A stretch of 64,000 bases of DNA from contig NZ_JAPSIB010000001.1 in the NCBI RefSeq assembly GCF_031179145.1, positions 90,853 to 154,852 of the forward strand, read 5' to 3'. The notes beneath the pieces are model-generated. The model made no database searches. It saw only the letters and a program-made list of their open reading frames with translations, and was not told the DNA's origin. The translations under genes and the position numbers were made by a program. This DNA is from Brevibacterium sp. (lineage in GTDB: Bacteria; Actinomycetota; Actinomycetes; Actinomycetales; Brevibacteriaceae). Shown here piece by piece: positions 1 to 7,522 of this stretch (position 1 is the first letter of the stretch; every line of letters begins with the position of its first letter).

Positions 1-927
1 TCGGTGCTCCACCTCCTCTACGCCCGGTTCTGGCACAAGGTGCTCCACGACCTCGGGCACGTCTCCTCATCCGAGCCCTTCCACCGTCTGGTCAACCAGG
101 GCTACATCCAGGCCTACGCCTACACGGACTCCCGCGGTGTCTACGTCCCCGCCGCCGAGGTGGAGGAGCGTACGGAGGAGAACGGCGAGCTGACGTTCTG
201 GTACCAGGGCGAGCAGGTGAATCGGGAGTACGGCAAGATCGGCAAGTCCCTGAAGAACTCCGTGCTGCCCGACGAGATGTACGACGCCTATGGCGCCGAC
301 ACCTTCCGGGTCTACGAGATGTCGATGGGCCCGATCGAACAGGCCCGGCCCTGGGAGACCCGCGCCGTCGTCGGCGCGCACCGCTTCCTGCAGCGGGTGT
401 GGCGCCTGGCCGTCGACGAGACCACCGGAGAATCCGTGATCAGGGAGGGCTCCGCCGACTCAGTGACCCTGAAGGTGCTCAACCAGGTCATCGACGGGGT
501 CCGCGACGACATGGAGAACCTGCGGTTCAACACGGCGATCTCGAAGCTCATCGTGCTGACCAACCATGCGACAAAGCAGGGCGGAGCGACCCGGGATGTG
601 CTCGAACCGCTGACGATCATGCTCTCGCCCTTCGCCCCGCACATGGCCGAAGAGCTGTGGGCGAAGCTCGGCCACGATTCGACAGTGACCTACGCCGCCT
701 TCCCTGAGGCGGACCCGCAGTACCTGGTCGCCGACCAGGTCACGTGCGTGATTCAGGTCAAGGGCAAGGTGCGGGCGCGCCTCGAGGTCGACCCCGAGAT
801 CTCGGAGGCCGAACTCGAGCGGCTCGCCCTGGAGTCGCCGAACGCGATCAAGGCTCTGGATGGGGCAGGCGTGCGCAAGATCATCGTGCGCGCACCCAAG
901 CTGGTCAACATCGTCCCCGACGCCTGA
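1..927 (+). CDS. leuS: Leucyl-tRNA synthetase, C-terminal part (5' end outside window)
   Basis: This is the last 308 codons of class I leucyl-tRNA synthetase, which charges tRNA-Leu in the cytosol. The reading frame is open at base 1. The tRNA-binding lysine loop (KMSKS-type) appears as KIGKS at 235-249, followed by the NSVLPDE and [15 protein letters not shown] segments typical of LeuRS. The remainder is the alpha-helical anticodon-binding domain and a C-terminal domain ending in VNIVPDA. The second position of KMSKS is Ile rather than Met, a tolerated change because both lysines remain. nadE starts 24 bases downstream, so the two genes may be co-transcribed. The editing domain and HIGH motif lie outside the window. 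Confidence 0.95.
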   Translation, partial: SVLHLLYARFWHKVLHDLGHVSSSEPFHRLVNQGYIQAYAYTDSRGVYVPAAEVEERTEENGELTFWYQGEQVNREYGKIGKSLKNSVLPDEMYDAYGADTFRVYEMSMGPIEQARPWETRAVVGAHRFLQRVWRLAVDETTGESVIREGSADSVTLKVLNQVIDGVRDDMENLRFNTAISKLIVLTNHATKQGGATRDVLEPLTIMLSPFAPHMAEELWAKLGHDSTVTYAAFPEADPQYLVADQVTCVIQVKGKVRARLEVDPEISEAELERLALESPNAIKALDGAGVRKIIVRAPKLVNIVPDA

Positions 928-951
928 ACGAGGAACGACAGGAGTTCGAAC

Positions 952-1785
952 ATGACAATGGAAGACGTGCAGGACGAGATCCGACACACGCTGGGTGTGC
1001 GGCCGACGATCGATCCGGCCACCGAGGTGGTCCGACGCGTCGAGTTCCTCGCCGACTACATCCTCACCACCGGCGCCAAGGGGCTGACCCTGGGGATCAG
1101 CGGCGGTCAGGATTCGACCCTGGCGGGCAGGCTGTGCCAGCTGGCGGTCGAGGAGCTGCGACGCCGCGGCGCCGACGCCCAGTTCTGGGCGCTCCGCCTT
1201 CCGCACAAGGTGCAGGCCGACGAGACCGACGCCAGGGACGCGGTCGCGTTCATCCAGCCCGACCATGAGGCCGTGTTCAACATCGGTCCGGCCACCTCGG
1301 CGTTCGCCGAGGAGTATCGGGACGCAGTGGGCGAAGCGATCACGGACTTCGGCAAGGGCAACGTCAAGGCGCGGCTGCGGATGATGGCGCAGTTCGCGCT
1401 GGCGGGGGAGAAGCGCCTCCTCGTGGTCGGCACCGACCACGCCGCCGAGGCGGTGACCGGCTTCTTCACGAAGTACGGTGACGGAGCTGCCGACGTGGTT
1501 CCGCTCGAAGGGCTGAACAAGCGCCAGGGCAAGGCCCTGCTCGAGCACCTCGGCGCACCCGCGCATCTGATCAGCAAGGCGCCGACTGCGGATCTCCTCG
1601 ACGACTCTCCGGGGCAGACCGATGAGACGGAGCTGGGACTGAGCTACCAGCAGATCGATGACTTCCTCGAGGGCAAGGAGATCGATCCTGCGGCCACCGA
1701 GCGCCTCGTCGACAAGTATCGGTCGAGTGAGCACAAGCGACGCACTCCGGTGACGCCGACGGACACGTGGTGGATCAGGCACTGA
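952..1785 (+). CDS. nadE: Ammonia-dependent NAD+ synthetase
   Basis: This 277-residue enzyme converts deamido-NAD+ (nicotinate adenine dinucleotide), ATP and ammonia to NAD+, the last step of NAD synthesis. The ATP-pyrophosphatase P-loop SGGQDS is at residues 50-55, and later blocks such as VVGTDHAAE and NKRQGK fit the family. There is no N-terminal nitrilase domain, so it is the short NH3-dependent type, close in length to the E. coli enzyme. The ATG at 952 follows an AGGAG ribosome site at about 940-944. A strong hairpin terminator follows, so it probably ends the leuS transcript. Confidence 0.95.
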   Translation: MTMEDVQDEIRHTLGVRPTIDPATEVVRRVEFLADYILTTGAKGLTLGISGGQDSTLAGRLCQLAVEELRRRGADAQFWALRLPHKVQADETDARDAVAFIQPDHEAVFNIGPATSAFAEEYRDAVGEAITDFGKGNVKARLRMMAQFALAGEKRLLVVGTDHAAEAVTGFFTKYGDGAADVVPLEGLNKRQGKALLEHLGAPAHLISKAPTADLLDDSPGQTDETELGLSYQQIDDFLEGKEIDPAATERLVDKYRSSEHKRRTPVTPTDTWWIRH

Positions 1786-1816
1786 GTCTGATGTGACCCG
1801 CCTGACGCGGCGCTGC

Positions 1817-1860
1817 AGGTGAGAAAGGGCCGGTGGATCTCCACCGGCCCTTTCTCACCT
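1817..1860 (+). terminator. Strong hairpin terminator after nadE
   Basis: Perfect 21-bp inverted repeat (1817-1837 and 1840-1860) with only two bases between the arms, G+C-rich in the middle and flanked by AGGTGAGAAAG / CTTTCTCACCT. It lies between nadE (+) and the minus-strand gene ending at 1896, so it can act in both directions. Confidence 0.9.
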
Positions 1861-1895
1861 GCTGCGCGTTGACGCTCTCAGGCCAACGACTCTGC

Positions 1896-2591
1896 TCAGA
1901 CCACGAGGCCGAGTTCGAGGGCCGTCTGGTTGAATTCCCACCGGGCGGCGAGGAACTCGTCGCCGAGGCGCTCCCCGCGGGTCCGCGCCTCCGTGTACTC
2001 GCGCCATCCGCCCTCGCGGCTGTCGCCGGGACGGATCTCCCGCTGCGTCTTGTCCGACGGCAGGACCCGGGTCTCCTCCTTCACCCAGATGGACAGCGCC
2101 TCGGCGGCCCGGTAGAGGTTCATGAACGCCGTGTGTGAGCGAGGGTTGTCGAAGCTCGCCTTCTTGAAGTCGGCGCGGAACGAGTGCAGGGGCTCGAGCT
2201 CGTCGACGGCCAGGGTGCCGAAGGTGGCGTCCAGCCGCAGCGACTGGATCAGCCCACTCGAGTCGGGGAACAGGGCCAGGATCTTCTGGGCGGCGATCTC
2301 ATCGGGAATCTGGGCGACCTCGTCGTCGATCGGTGTCAGTCCGACACTGTCGAGGCGTCCCCGTTCGACGCTGAGCTCCTGCCGGAGGCGGTCGACCTGC
2401 TGCTGGGCGCGACGCCATTCGCCGTGGAACATCAGCAGAGCGCCGATGATGCCCAGGCACAGGAGGAGACCGATGATCCAGGCGACAGTATGCAGACCGG
2501 GGATCGCGAACAGGACCACGCCGATCACGGTCAGCACAGCGAGAGTCACCGCAGCCGGTGAGTTGGTGAGGAAATCCAGGAAACGCTTCAC
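1896..2591 (-). CDS. Membrane protein with N-terminal helical hairpin and coiled coil, unknown function
   Basis: I do not recognise this 231-residue protein. Two hydrophobic stretches at about residues 13-31 and 36-55 form a membrane hairpin. They are followed by a charged Arg/Gln-rich coiled coil (about 58-82) and a soluble, mostly helical C-terminal part of about 140 residues with no known motif. The start is GTG at 2591. A TACGCT box (complement of 2599-2604) lies 7 nt upstream, so transcription may be leaderless; an alternative GGAG is very close to the start. It is convergent with nadE and borders the accessory islet. It could be host-encoded or part of that islet. Confidence 0.7.
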   Translation of the reverse strand: MKRFLDFLTNSPAAVTLAVLTVIGVVLFAIPGLHTVAWIIGLLLCLGIIGALLMFHGEWRRAQQQVDRLRQELSVERGRLDSVGLTPIDDEVAQIPDEIAAQKILALFPDSSGLIQSLRLDATFGTLAVDELEPLHSFRADFKKASFDNPRSHTAFMNLYRAAEALSIWVKEETRVLPSDKTQREIRPGDSREGGWREYTEARTRGERLGDEFLAARWEFNQTALELGLVV

Positions 2592-2646
2592 AGCTCCAAG
2601 CGTACTGTTTCATCCTGCAGATATCGTGCACCTCGGTGGCATATAG

Positions 2647-2751
2647 TGTGCCGTCACGCTGAGCTACGACAAGCTCGGCGTCGCCCTCATCCCGGTAGTC
2701 CGCAAGCTGCGCGACCGAATCGAATCCCTCGAAGCTCAATTATCCAAGTAG
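2647..2751 (+). pseudogene. Remnant of a phage tail-fibre or minor tail protein (C-terminus only)
   Basis: An open stretch of 34 codons between two stops encodes a peptide containing SYDKLGVALIPVV followed by a short coiled coil ending ALEAQ-like (ESLEAQLSK). The pattern 'YD-x-L-x-V-x-L-I-P-V-V plus coiled coil to the stop' resembles the extreme C-terminus of many siphophage tail-tip and tail-fibre proteins, from my knowledge of such sequences. No start codon or upstream coding part remains; the frame is closed by TAG at 2644. Phage-like pieces at 4203-4370 and 4404-4706 lie on the same strand. A search with the 34-residue peptide would be decisive. Confidence 0.5.
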
Positions 2752-2763
2752 CCGATACGCAGA

Positions 2764-2811
2764 CGGCCACCCGATCCACACTGAAAACATTCGGTGTGGA
2801 AAGGGTGGCCG
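2764..2811 (+). terminator. Interrupted hairpin after the tail-protein remnant
   Basis: Outer arms CGGCCACCC (2764-2772) and GGGTGGCCG (2803-2811) enclose a second pair CCACAC (2776-2781) and GTGTGG (2794-2799). The stem lies 12 bases after the stop of the tail-like remnant and could be the old terminator of that phage operon. No clear T-run follows. Confidence 0.5.
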
Positions 2812-2874
2812 AACTGGGTGAGCTGTGGAGCCCTCGCCGGCTAGCTGAGTTTACGAAGTCGGCAATTGACCTAC

Positions 2875-3315
2875 TTACTCACTGATCGTCTCCCAGTCGC
2901 TTGGTACTGAGATGGTCGGAAAGTCGCCTCCGAGACGAATGTCGCCAACAGTCATGACCTGGATGTCTCCTACGTCCAGCATTTTCTGGGCGTTCTCCTT
3001 CTGGTACATGACATCCTCGACTGCCGCATCCGTCAGCAGGTCAAGGATTTTTCCTGCAGGCGTCTCCCTGACCATAGCCATATAGAAGTACGCATATAGA
3101 GTATCTCCCGTCGCAATCTGATGCCCTTCGGCATCGTTGACGAACCGATCCTCCCAGCTGACTTCGAGGTCTTTGTGCTCCGCCTCGAAGCGTTCGCATT
3201 CGCTCTCGTCGGCAAGAATTCCGACCAAAGGATCGATGATTTCGTCAGGTTCGAATGGCGAGGGCCTCTTGACGAAAAGGAGATGGACAATTTGAGCCTC
3301 CATGTCGGACCCCAT
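2875..3315 (-). CDS. Acidic cytosolic protein of unknown function, second gene of the islet cassette
   Basis: This 146-residue protein is not recognised. It has no signal peptide or membrane segment and is strongly acidic (many Asp/Glu, for example residues 22-50). It contains no cysteine and no recognisable catalytic motif. It begins 15 bases after the stop of the secreted-protein gene at 3331-3960, so the two form an operon read leftwards. G+C is clearly lower than in surrounding housekeeping genes, which suggests transfer. A small acidic cytosolic partner next to a basic exported protein fits an immunity or chaperone role, but that is inference only. The start ATG at 3315 lacks a good ribosome site; Met5 is an alternative. 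Confidence 0.65.
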   Translation of the reverse strand: MGSDMEAQIVHLLFVKRPSPFEPDEIIDPLVGILADESECERFEAEHKDLEVSWEDRFVNDAEGHQIATGDTLYAYFYMAMVRETPAGKILDLLTDAAVEDVMYQKENAQKMLDVGDIQVMTVGDIRLGGDFPTISVPSDWETISE

Positions 3316-3330
3316 TTCGATCGGCGGGAA

Positions 3331-3960
3331 TCAGTGCGGACCACATGCGAAAGTGAGCACTGGAGCCGCGACGCGTGCCCACATGGTGTGCCCTTGGTAG
3401 CGGAGCCGTCCTATGATGTCCGCGGACCATTTGTGGCTCTTCTTTCCGTTGCACTTATAGTTCATATTCTTTTGCTCGAACTTCACAGTATAGTGCTTCT
3501 TCTTATAGACGCCACCGGTTTTGAGGTCGTGATCAGTGGCGGTCTGTGGGATCTGAGCGCCAGTCTTTACCCACATAAGCAAATTCTTGACCCTCAACTG
3601 AGAGGCCATTTTGATTCCCGTGACGTGCTTCGTGCAGACGGTGACCGGTTTCACCCCTCCATATTTGTATCCGCTCGACTTTCGGAGATGAAAACCTGCT
3701 GGATACAGCACGCATGGCCCGAAGTTAACGCCGGTAGTACTCACTGAGACTCCGCCGGAACGCTCGCGATCGATCTGGTCCAACTTTTTCATAGCCTCCT
3801 CTTCGGTCTTTGCTTCCACGTAAGGGGAGGGGGCTTGGAGACTCGTCATTTCATCGTTGGTCATCGTATCGGGGGATGTCGTTGACGCTGCTGCAGGCGA
3901 CACGAATGCGGCCGTCATAAGTACGGCAGCTACGCCGACACCGGCTAATCGTTTGAGCAA
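3331..3960 (-). CDS. Secreted basic protein with four cysteines, unknown function
   Basis: This 209-residue protein starts with a Sec signal peptide: KR in the n-region, a hydrophobic core, and a likely cleavage after SPAAA near residue 26. The mature part has an acidic Thr/Glu-rich first third and a basic C-terminal domain with cysteines in GPCVLYP, TVCTKH, NYKCNGKK and TFACGPH, which suggests two disulfides. Trp/Lys-rich beta-like strands (LLMWVKTG, HKWSADIIG, YQGHTMWARV) resemble small exported proteins of unknown function in Gram-positive bacteria. The start appears to be TTG at 3960. It is the first gene of a two-gene, lower-G+C cassette between phage-like remnants on the other strand. 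Toxin, surface-binding or lysogenic-conversion roles are possible; none is shown. Confidence 0.65.
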   Translation of the reverse strand: MLKRLAGVGVAAVLMTAAFVSPAAASTTSPDTMTNDEMTSLQAPSPYVEAKTEEEAMKKLDQIDRERSGGVSVSTTGVNFGPCVLYPAGFHLRKSSGYKYGGVKPVTVCTKHVTGIKMASQLRVKNLLMWVKTGAQIPQTATDHDLKTGGVYKKKHYTVKFEQKNMNYKCNGKKSHKWSADIIGRLRYQGHTMWARVAAPVLTFACGPH

Positions 3961-4202
3961 TCTTCTATCCGTTCTCTGGATTGGGTATTCGAGGGGAGGA
4001 GAGGCGGGCTACCAGCAAGTAGCTAACTCACCTCGCTAATTATCGTCTCACCAGTCGTGACTGTCCAACCGATAACCCCGTGAAGTCAATGCGAACACAT
4101 GGGCTTCCAGAGATAACTCGAACAATAATTGCATATTCAATCAGATGCCCCGCTCGGTCTAATGCCGCGGGGCACCATTTATTCACTCAAAAGGAAAGAC
4201 TT
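3961..4202. other. Low-G+C spacer between the islet cassette and the phage-like genes
   Basis: About 240 bases with no credible gene. It must hold the promoter of the minus-strand cassette, and it contains the hairpin at 4146-4174. Base composition is unlike the flanking chromosome. Confidence 0.5.
4146..4174 (+). terminator. Hairpin upstream of the small phage-like gene
   Basis: 8-bp arms TGCCCCGC (4146-4153) and GCGGGGCA (4167-4174) with a 13-nt loop, followed by CCATTTATT. This is a rho-independent-like structure placed just before the next ribosome site, a layout common between phage late genes. Confidence 0.55.
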
Positions 4203-4370
4203 ATGACAGAACTGAACGCAGAACAGACTCTGATCCTCCAGGCCCTGTACCAGGAGTACATGTCCGAGAACGTGCGGTGCCATTAGCAGAACGTCGTCCT
4301 GCGGCTGCGCATCCAGGAGCTCGAAGCCCTCGTGCCCGAGGAGGGTGAGGATGCCAATGAGAATCAGTGA
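4203..4370 (+). pseudogene. Small phage-type coiled-coil gene broken by an in-frame TAG
   Basis: ATG at 4203 follows a clear AAGGAAAG ribosome site. The frame runs MTELNAEQTLILQALYQEY and on, meets TAG at 4284-4286, and then continues in the same frame with NVVLRLRIQELEALVPEEGE to TGA at 4368-4370. Both halves are helical and fit one 54-residue leucine-rich coiled-coil protein, of the kind found just downstream of tail genes in actinobacterial siphophages. The stop falls where a residue would simply be read through, which suggests a recent nonsense mutation. A sequencing error is possible. Nothing shows stop-codon readthrough. Confidence 0.55.
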
Positions 4371-4403
4371 GTTTCCACCGGGAGGTGCGCTGGAGGTGGT
4401 GCG

Positions 4404-4706
4404 TTGATCCCAGGGCCCATCGCTAACCACCTCGACGGCTTCCGGGGAGCCTTCCTCCTCGTGCTCTCGATTCCGTGGGTGTTCGTCGGCTGGTCATATC
4501 TTGCTGTCCAGACCGCCGCGCGTGCTCGCGCATTCGCCTACCTGCCCGACTACCTCAACGAGAATCAACTCGGTTGGGTGTGGGTGATTGCCGCTCTGTT
4601 CATCGTTGCCTGCGCCGCGCTCGTCCGGCGACACCCGAGGTGGACGACGCTCGTTGGCTTCGACCTGTTCCACCCACGCTTGCGTGCTCCGGACAATGAA
4701 CTCTGA
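4404..4706 (+). CDS. Small two-helix membrane protein, phage-like (possible holin-region gene)
   Basis: This is a 100-residue protein with two hydrophobic helices, about residues 14-37 and 57-75, separated by a polar loop with a Tyr/Leu/Asn-rich segment, and a basic C-terminal tail. The TTG start at 4404 is preceded by a strong GGAGGTGG (4391-4398). It follows the broken coiled-coil gene on the same strand. A small coiled-coil protein followed by a two-helix membrane protein is a common gene pair between tail and lysis modules of actinobacterial phages, so a prophage remnant is the best reading. No endolysin gene follows. Holin function is not shown. Confidence 0.55.
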   Translation: MIPGPIANHLDGFRGAFLLVLSIPWVFVGWSYLAVQTAARARAFAYLPDYLNENQLGWVWVIAALFIVACAALVRRHPRWTTLVGFDLFHPRLRAPDNEL

Positions 4707-5172
4707 GGGCATCTCCTCGCCTTGCGGGAGTCGGTGCGCGAAGTTCACCACTGCCGAGGCACAAGTTGGCGTGGGCCGGTCGGATTCACCTCGGCGCAAA
4801 TCGCCAGTCGGGGCGATTGTTGTCAGGGAGCCGTTTCTTCTCTCCGTTGACGATGGTGTGATGCGCTGAAGCTGGACTCTGAACGTCTCGGCGATCTCGG
4901 CATTCGCCTTACCCTGGAAGACGCATTACTTCGGAAGCCTTTTGGGCTCAGGCATCCGCCGTCCAGAAGTTCGTGCTCTTGCAGAGTAAGTGCATAGGTT
5001 TGAGGGGTGCGGCAATCCCGCGAGGCGCGGTCCCCCAGCGGTTCCCGCGAGCGAATCTCGCCTCCTGAAGGAACTCTTCTGACCTGAGATTCCGCCATTT
5101 CTTGCGGAGAACGGTCACATTTGTGGCATATAGTTTGCTCGGACAGCTGGTCGTCTGGAGGAAGAGCACAGG
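4707..5172. other. Gene-poor stretch between the phage-like islet and ugd
   Basis: I see no convincing gene here. Short open frames on both strands lack ribosome sites and codon bias, and may be decayed phage or host sequence. The right end holds the ugd leader: a TATAGT -10-like box at 5129-5134 and a GGAGGA ribosome site near 5157-5162. Confidence 0.5.
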
Positions 5173-6480
5173 TTGAGGATTTCAGTCATTGGATGCGGAT
5201 ATCTGGGTGCTGTGCATGCGGCGGCCATGGCCTCTCTCGGCCATGACGTGGTGGGCATCGATGTCGACGAGGACAAGATCGCCGCACTCAATGCGGGTCG
5301 GCCTCCGTTCTTCGAGCCCGGCCTCGGCGACCTCCTGATCCGGGGGCGGGAGCGTGGCGGCCTCGAGTTCACCTCCGATGTCTCCCGTGTCAGTGAGGCC
5401 GAGGTCCATTTCGTGTGCGTCGGCACTCCGCAGAAGCCCGGCGAGTTCGCCGCCGACGTCACCTATGTCGATGCGGCGTTCGAGTCGCTGGTCCCGCACC
5501 TGACTTCGTCGTCGGTGGTTGTGGGCAAGTCGACGGTTCCCGTCGGCACCGCGCAGCGTCTGGCGGTGGTTCTCGCCGAGTCCGGCGCCGCGGTGATGTG
5601 GAATCCGGAGTTCCTGCGCGAGGGTCATGCCGTCGACGACACCCTGCACCCCAACCGGTTGGTCTACGGCGTCGGTACGGGTGCGGACGGGCAGAGGGCC
5701 GCCGATGTCCTCGATGCTGTGTATGAGACGATCCTCGCCGATGGCACCCCGCGCATGATCACCGATTATGCGACGGCGGAGTTGGTCAAGACCGCGGCGA
5801 ATTCGTTCCTGGCGACGAAGATCTCGTTCATCAATGCGATGGCCGAGCTGTGCGAGGCTTCGGGCGCTGATGTGACTCTGCTGGCGGACGCGATCGGGAT
5901 GGATGATCGGATCGGGCGGAAGTTCCTCAATGCGGGCCTCGGTTTCGGTGGGGGATGCCTGCCCAAGGACATCCGGGCGTTCATGGCGCGGGCCGGTGAG
6001 CTCGGCGCGGATCAGGCGGTGGCGTTCCTCAAGGAGATCGATGCGATCAACATGCGGCGGCGGGTGCGGATGGTCGACATCGCTCGGGAAGCGCTTGACG
6101 GGTCGTTCATCGGCAAGCGGATCACCATTCTCGGGGCGGCGTTCAAGCCCGACAGCGATGATGTGCGTGATTCCCCGGCGCTGGCCGTGGCGCGGCTGAT
6201 CGCGACGCAGGGCGGGGTGGTGACGGTGACCGATCCCGAGGCGATCGAGAATGCTTCGCGCATGTTCCCGGAGCTGCGGTTCGTCGCCGACACGGCTGAG
6301 GCCCTGACGGGGGCGGATGCGGTGCTGCTGCTGACGGAATGGAATGAGTACCGGAACCTCGACCCGCAGGAGACGGCGTCGGTGGTGGCCGGCAAGGTCC
6401 TCGTCGATGGGCGCAATGTCCTCGATCCGGTGGTCTGGCGGGATGCCGGGTGGACGTATCGGGCGTTGGGTCGGCCATGA
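5173..6480 (+). CDS. ugd: UDP-glucose 6-dehydrogenase family protein
   Basis: This 435-residue enzyme oxidises UDP-glucose to UDP-glucuronate with two NAD+, supplying precursors for surface polysaccharides. Cell-wall uronates are the likely use here. The Rossmann motif GCGYLG is at residues 7-12. Catalytic candidates are Lys206 and Asn210, and the thioester cysteine is Cys262 in GFGGGC. The three family domains are all present: NAD-binding, dimerisation and UDP-binding (with GAAFKPDSDDVRDSP). The start is TTG at 5173 with GGAGGA about 10 nt upstream. Its stop overlaps the start of the degV-family gene (ATGA). A UDP-mannose or related nucleotide-sugar dehydrogenase cannot be excluded. Confidence 0.9.
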   Translation: MRISVIGCGYLGAVHAAAMASLGHDVVGIDVDEDKIAALNAGRPPFFEPGLGDLLIRGRERGGLEFTSDVSRVSEAEVHFVCVGTPQKPGEFAADVTYVDAAFESLVPHLTSSSVVVGKSTVPVGTAQRLAVVLAESGAAVMWNPEFLREGHAVDDTLHPNRLVYGVGTGADGQRAADVLDAVYETILADGTPRMITDYATAELVKTAANSFLATKISFINAMAELCEASGADVTLLADAIGMDDRIGRKFLNAGLGFGGGCLPKDIRAFMARAGELGADQAVAFLKEIDAINMRRRVRMVDIAREALDGSFIGKRITILGAAFKPDSDDVRDSPALAVARLIATQGGVVTVTDPEAIENASRMFPELRFVADTAEALTGADAVLLLTEWNEYRNLDPQETASVVAGKVLVDGRNVLDPVVWRDAGWTYRALGRP

Positions 6481-7346
6481 GGATCGGGCTGGTCACCGAC
6501 TCCACGGCGCAGCTGTCCTCGGAGGAACTCAAGTCCCTGGAGGAGCTCACCGGCGGCCTCATCGCGGTCGTCCCCTTGACGGTGATCGTCGGCGGAGTCG
6601 AATTCACCGATGGCGAACTCAGCGCCGCCGAGCTCTGCTCCGCGATGAGCGAGGGCACCCCGGTGAGCACGTCCCTGGCCACTCCTGCGCAGTTCACGAA
6701 CGCCTTCTCCACCCTGATCGACCGCGGGGCCGAGGCCATCATCACCGTGACCATGTCGGGTGAGCTCTCGGGAACCCGGGATTCGGCGGTGTCCGCCGCC
6801 GAGGCGCAGCCGATCTTCATCGACGTCGTCGACTCCCGCACCACCTCGGCGGGACTGGCCGGAGCAGTGTTCATCGCCGCCGCGGGCATCTCCCACGGTC
6901 GTGACGCCGAATCGATCGCCGGGGTCGTCGCGGACTGGTGCGCGACGGAGACGCAGACGATGTTCGCCCCCGCCACCCTCGAGCACCTGCGCCGAGGCGG
7001 TCGCATCGGCGCCGCGTCATCCCTGCTCGGCCGGGCCCTGCAGATCGTCCCCGTGCTCGGGCTCAGATCCGGGGTTGTCGTGCCCCTGGCTCGGGTAAGG
7101 ACCTGGTCCAAGGCGATCGACCGGATGACCCAGCTGACGGTCGCCGCCGCCGGTGAGCTCGGCGAGGACGGCGTCCGGGTCGAGATCCAGCAGGCCGGCG
7201 GCGACTGCGAACACGATGACGTGGTCGTGCTGCAGGAGAAATTCGCCGAACTCGGTCTCGAGACGTCCCTGCGGACACTGTCACCCGTGATCACCGCTCA
7301 CGTCGGCCCCGGGGCGATCGGAATCACCGTGCAGACGACGCCCTGA
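6477..7346 (+). CDS. DegV family fatty-acid-binding protein
   Basis: This 289-residue protein starts MRIGLVTDSTAQL, the signature DegV N-terminus in which Ser9 and Thr10 bind a lipid carboxylate. The SGELSGTRDSA block and the region around LRRGGRIGAA also fit. DegV/FakB proteins present fatty acids to the FakA kinase, but no fakA is in this window. The ATG at 6477 overlaps the ugd stop by four bases, so translation is coupled. The last nine codons and stop lie inside a 42-bp tandem duplication extending past the gene (7314-7397). Confidence 0.88.
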   Translation: MRIGLVTDSTAQLSSEELKSLEELTGGLIAVVPLTVIVGGVEFTDGELSAAELCSAMSEGTPVSTSLATPAQFTNAFSTLIDRGAEAIITVTMSGELSGTRDSAVSAAEAQPIFIDVVDSRTTSAGLAGAVFIAAAGISHGRDAESIAGVVADWCATETQTMFAPATLEHLRRGGRIGAASSLLGRALQIVPVLGLRSGVVVPLARVRTWSKAIDRMTQLTVAAAGELGEDGVRVEIQQAGGDCEHDDVVVLQEKFAELGLETSLRTLSPVITAHVGPGAIGITVQTTP

Positions 7347-7397
7347 CCGCCACTGGCGATCGGGTTCACCGGACAGACGACGCCCTGATCGCCACTC
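7314..7397 (+). repeat. 42-bp tandem duplication across the degV stop codon (2 copies)
   Basis: Copy 1 (7314-7355) carries the last codons and stop of the degV-family gene; copy 2 (7356-7397) follows directly. They match at 36 of 42 positions by eye. Because 42 is a multiple of three, copy 2 keeps the same frame and a second in-frame TGA. Confidence 0.85.
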
Positions 7398-7510
7398 GGG
7401 TGCGTCGAGCGTGTGGATACGCAGCCGACTCGTGCCCGATTCCCCTGTGGAACGAGAGCCTCTCTCCACAGGCCCGTCTTCGGGCCTGGGCCACTCGGCA
7501 GCGCGCACCG

Positions 7511-7516
7511 TAGCCT
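7511..7516 (+). promoter_or_regulatory. Leaderless -10 box for comEA
   Basis: TAGCCT ends 6 nt before the ATG at 7523, with no ribosome site between. This matches the TANNNT spacing of leaderless actinobacterial mRNAs. Confidence 0.6.
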
Positions 7517-7522
7517 GCGGGC

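Noticed and set aside
2299..2739. 146-codon minus-strand frame overlapping the membrane-protein gene
   Set aside because: It runs out of frame through the real gene, and its N-terminal part lies over the tail-protein remnant. No supporting signal.
2635..5136. GTGGCATATAGT occurs at both ends of the accessory islet (about 2635 and 5123) and could be attL/attR
   Set aside because: Only 12 identical bases plus a nearby TGC, no extension, no tRNA target and no integrase. Repeats of this size occur by chance many times in 64 kb, and the sequence looks like a -10 region.
4823..5169. Short open frames between the islet and ugd as extra phage genes
   Set aside because: They lack ribosome sites, have no phage-like composition, and are contradicted by equally long frames on the other strand.
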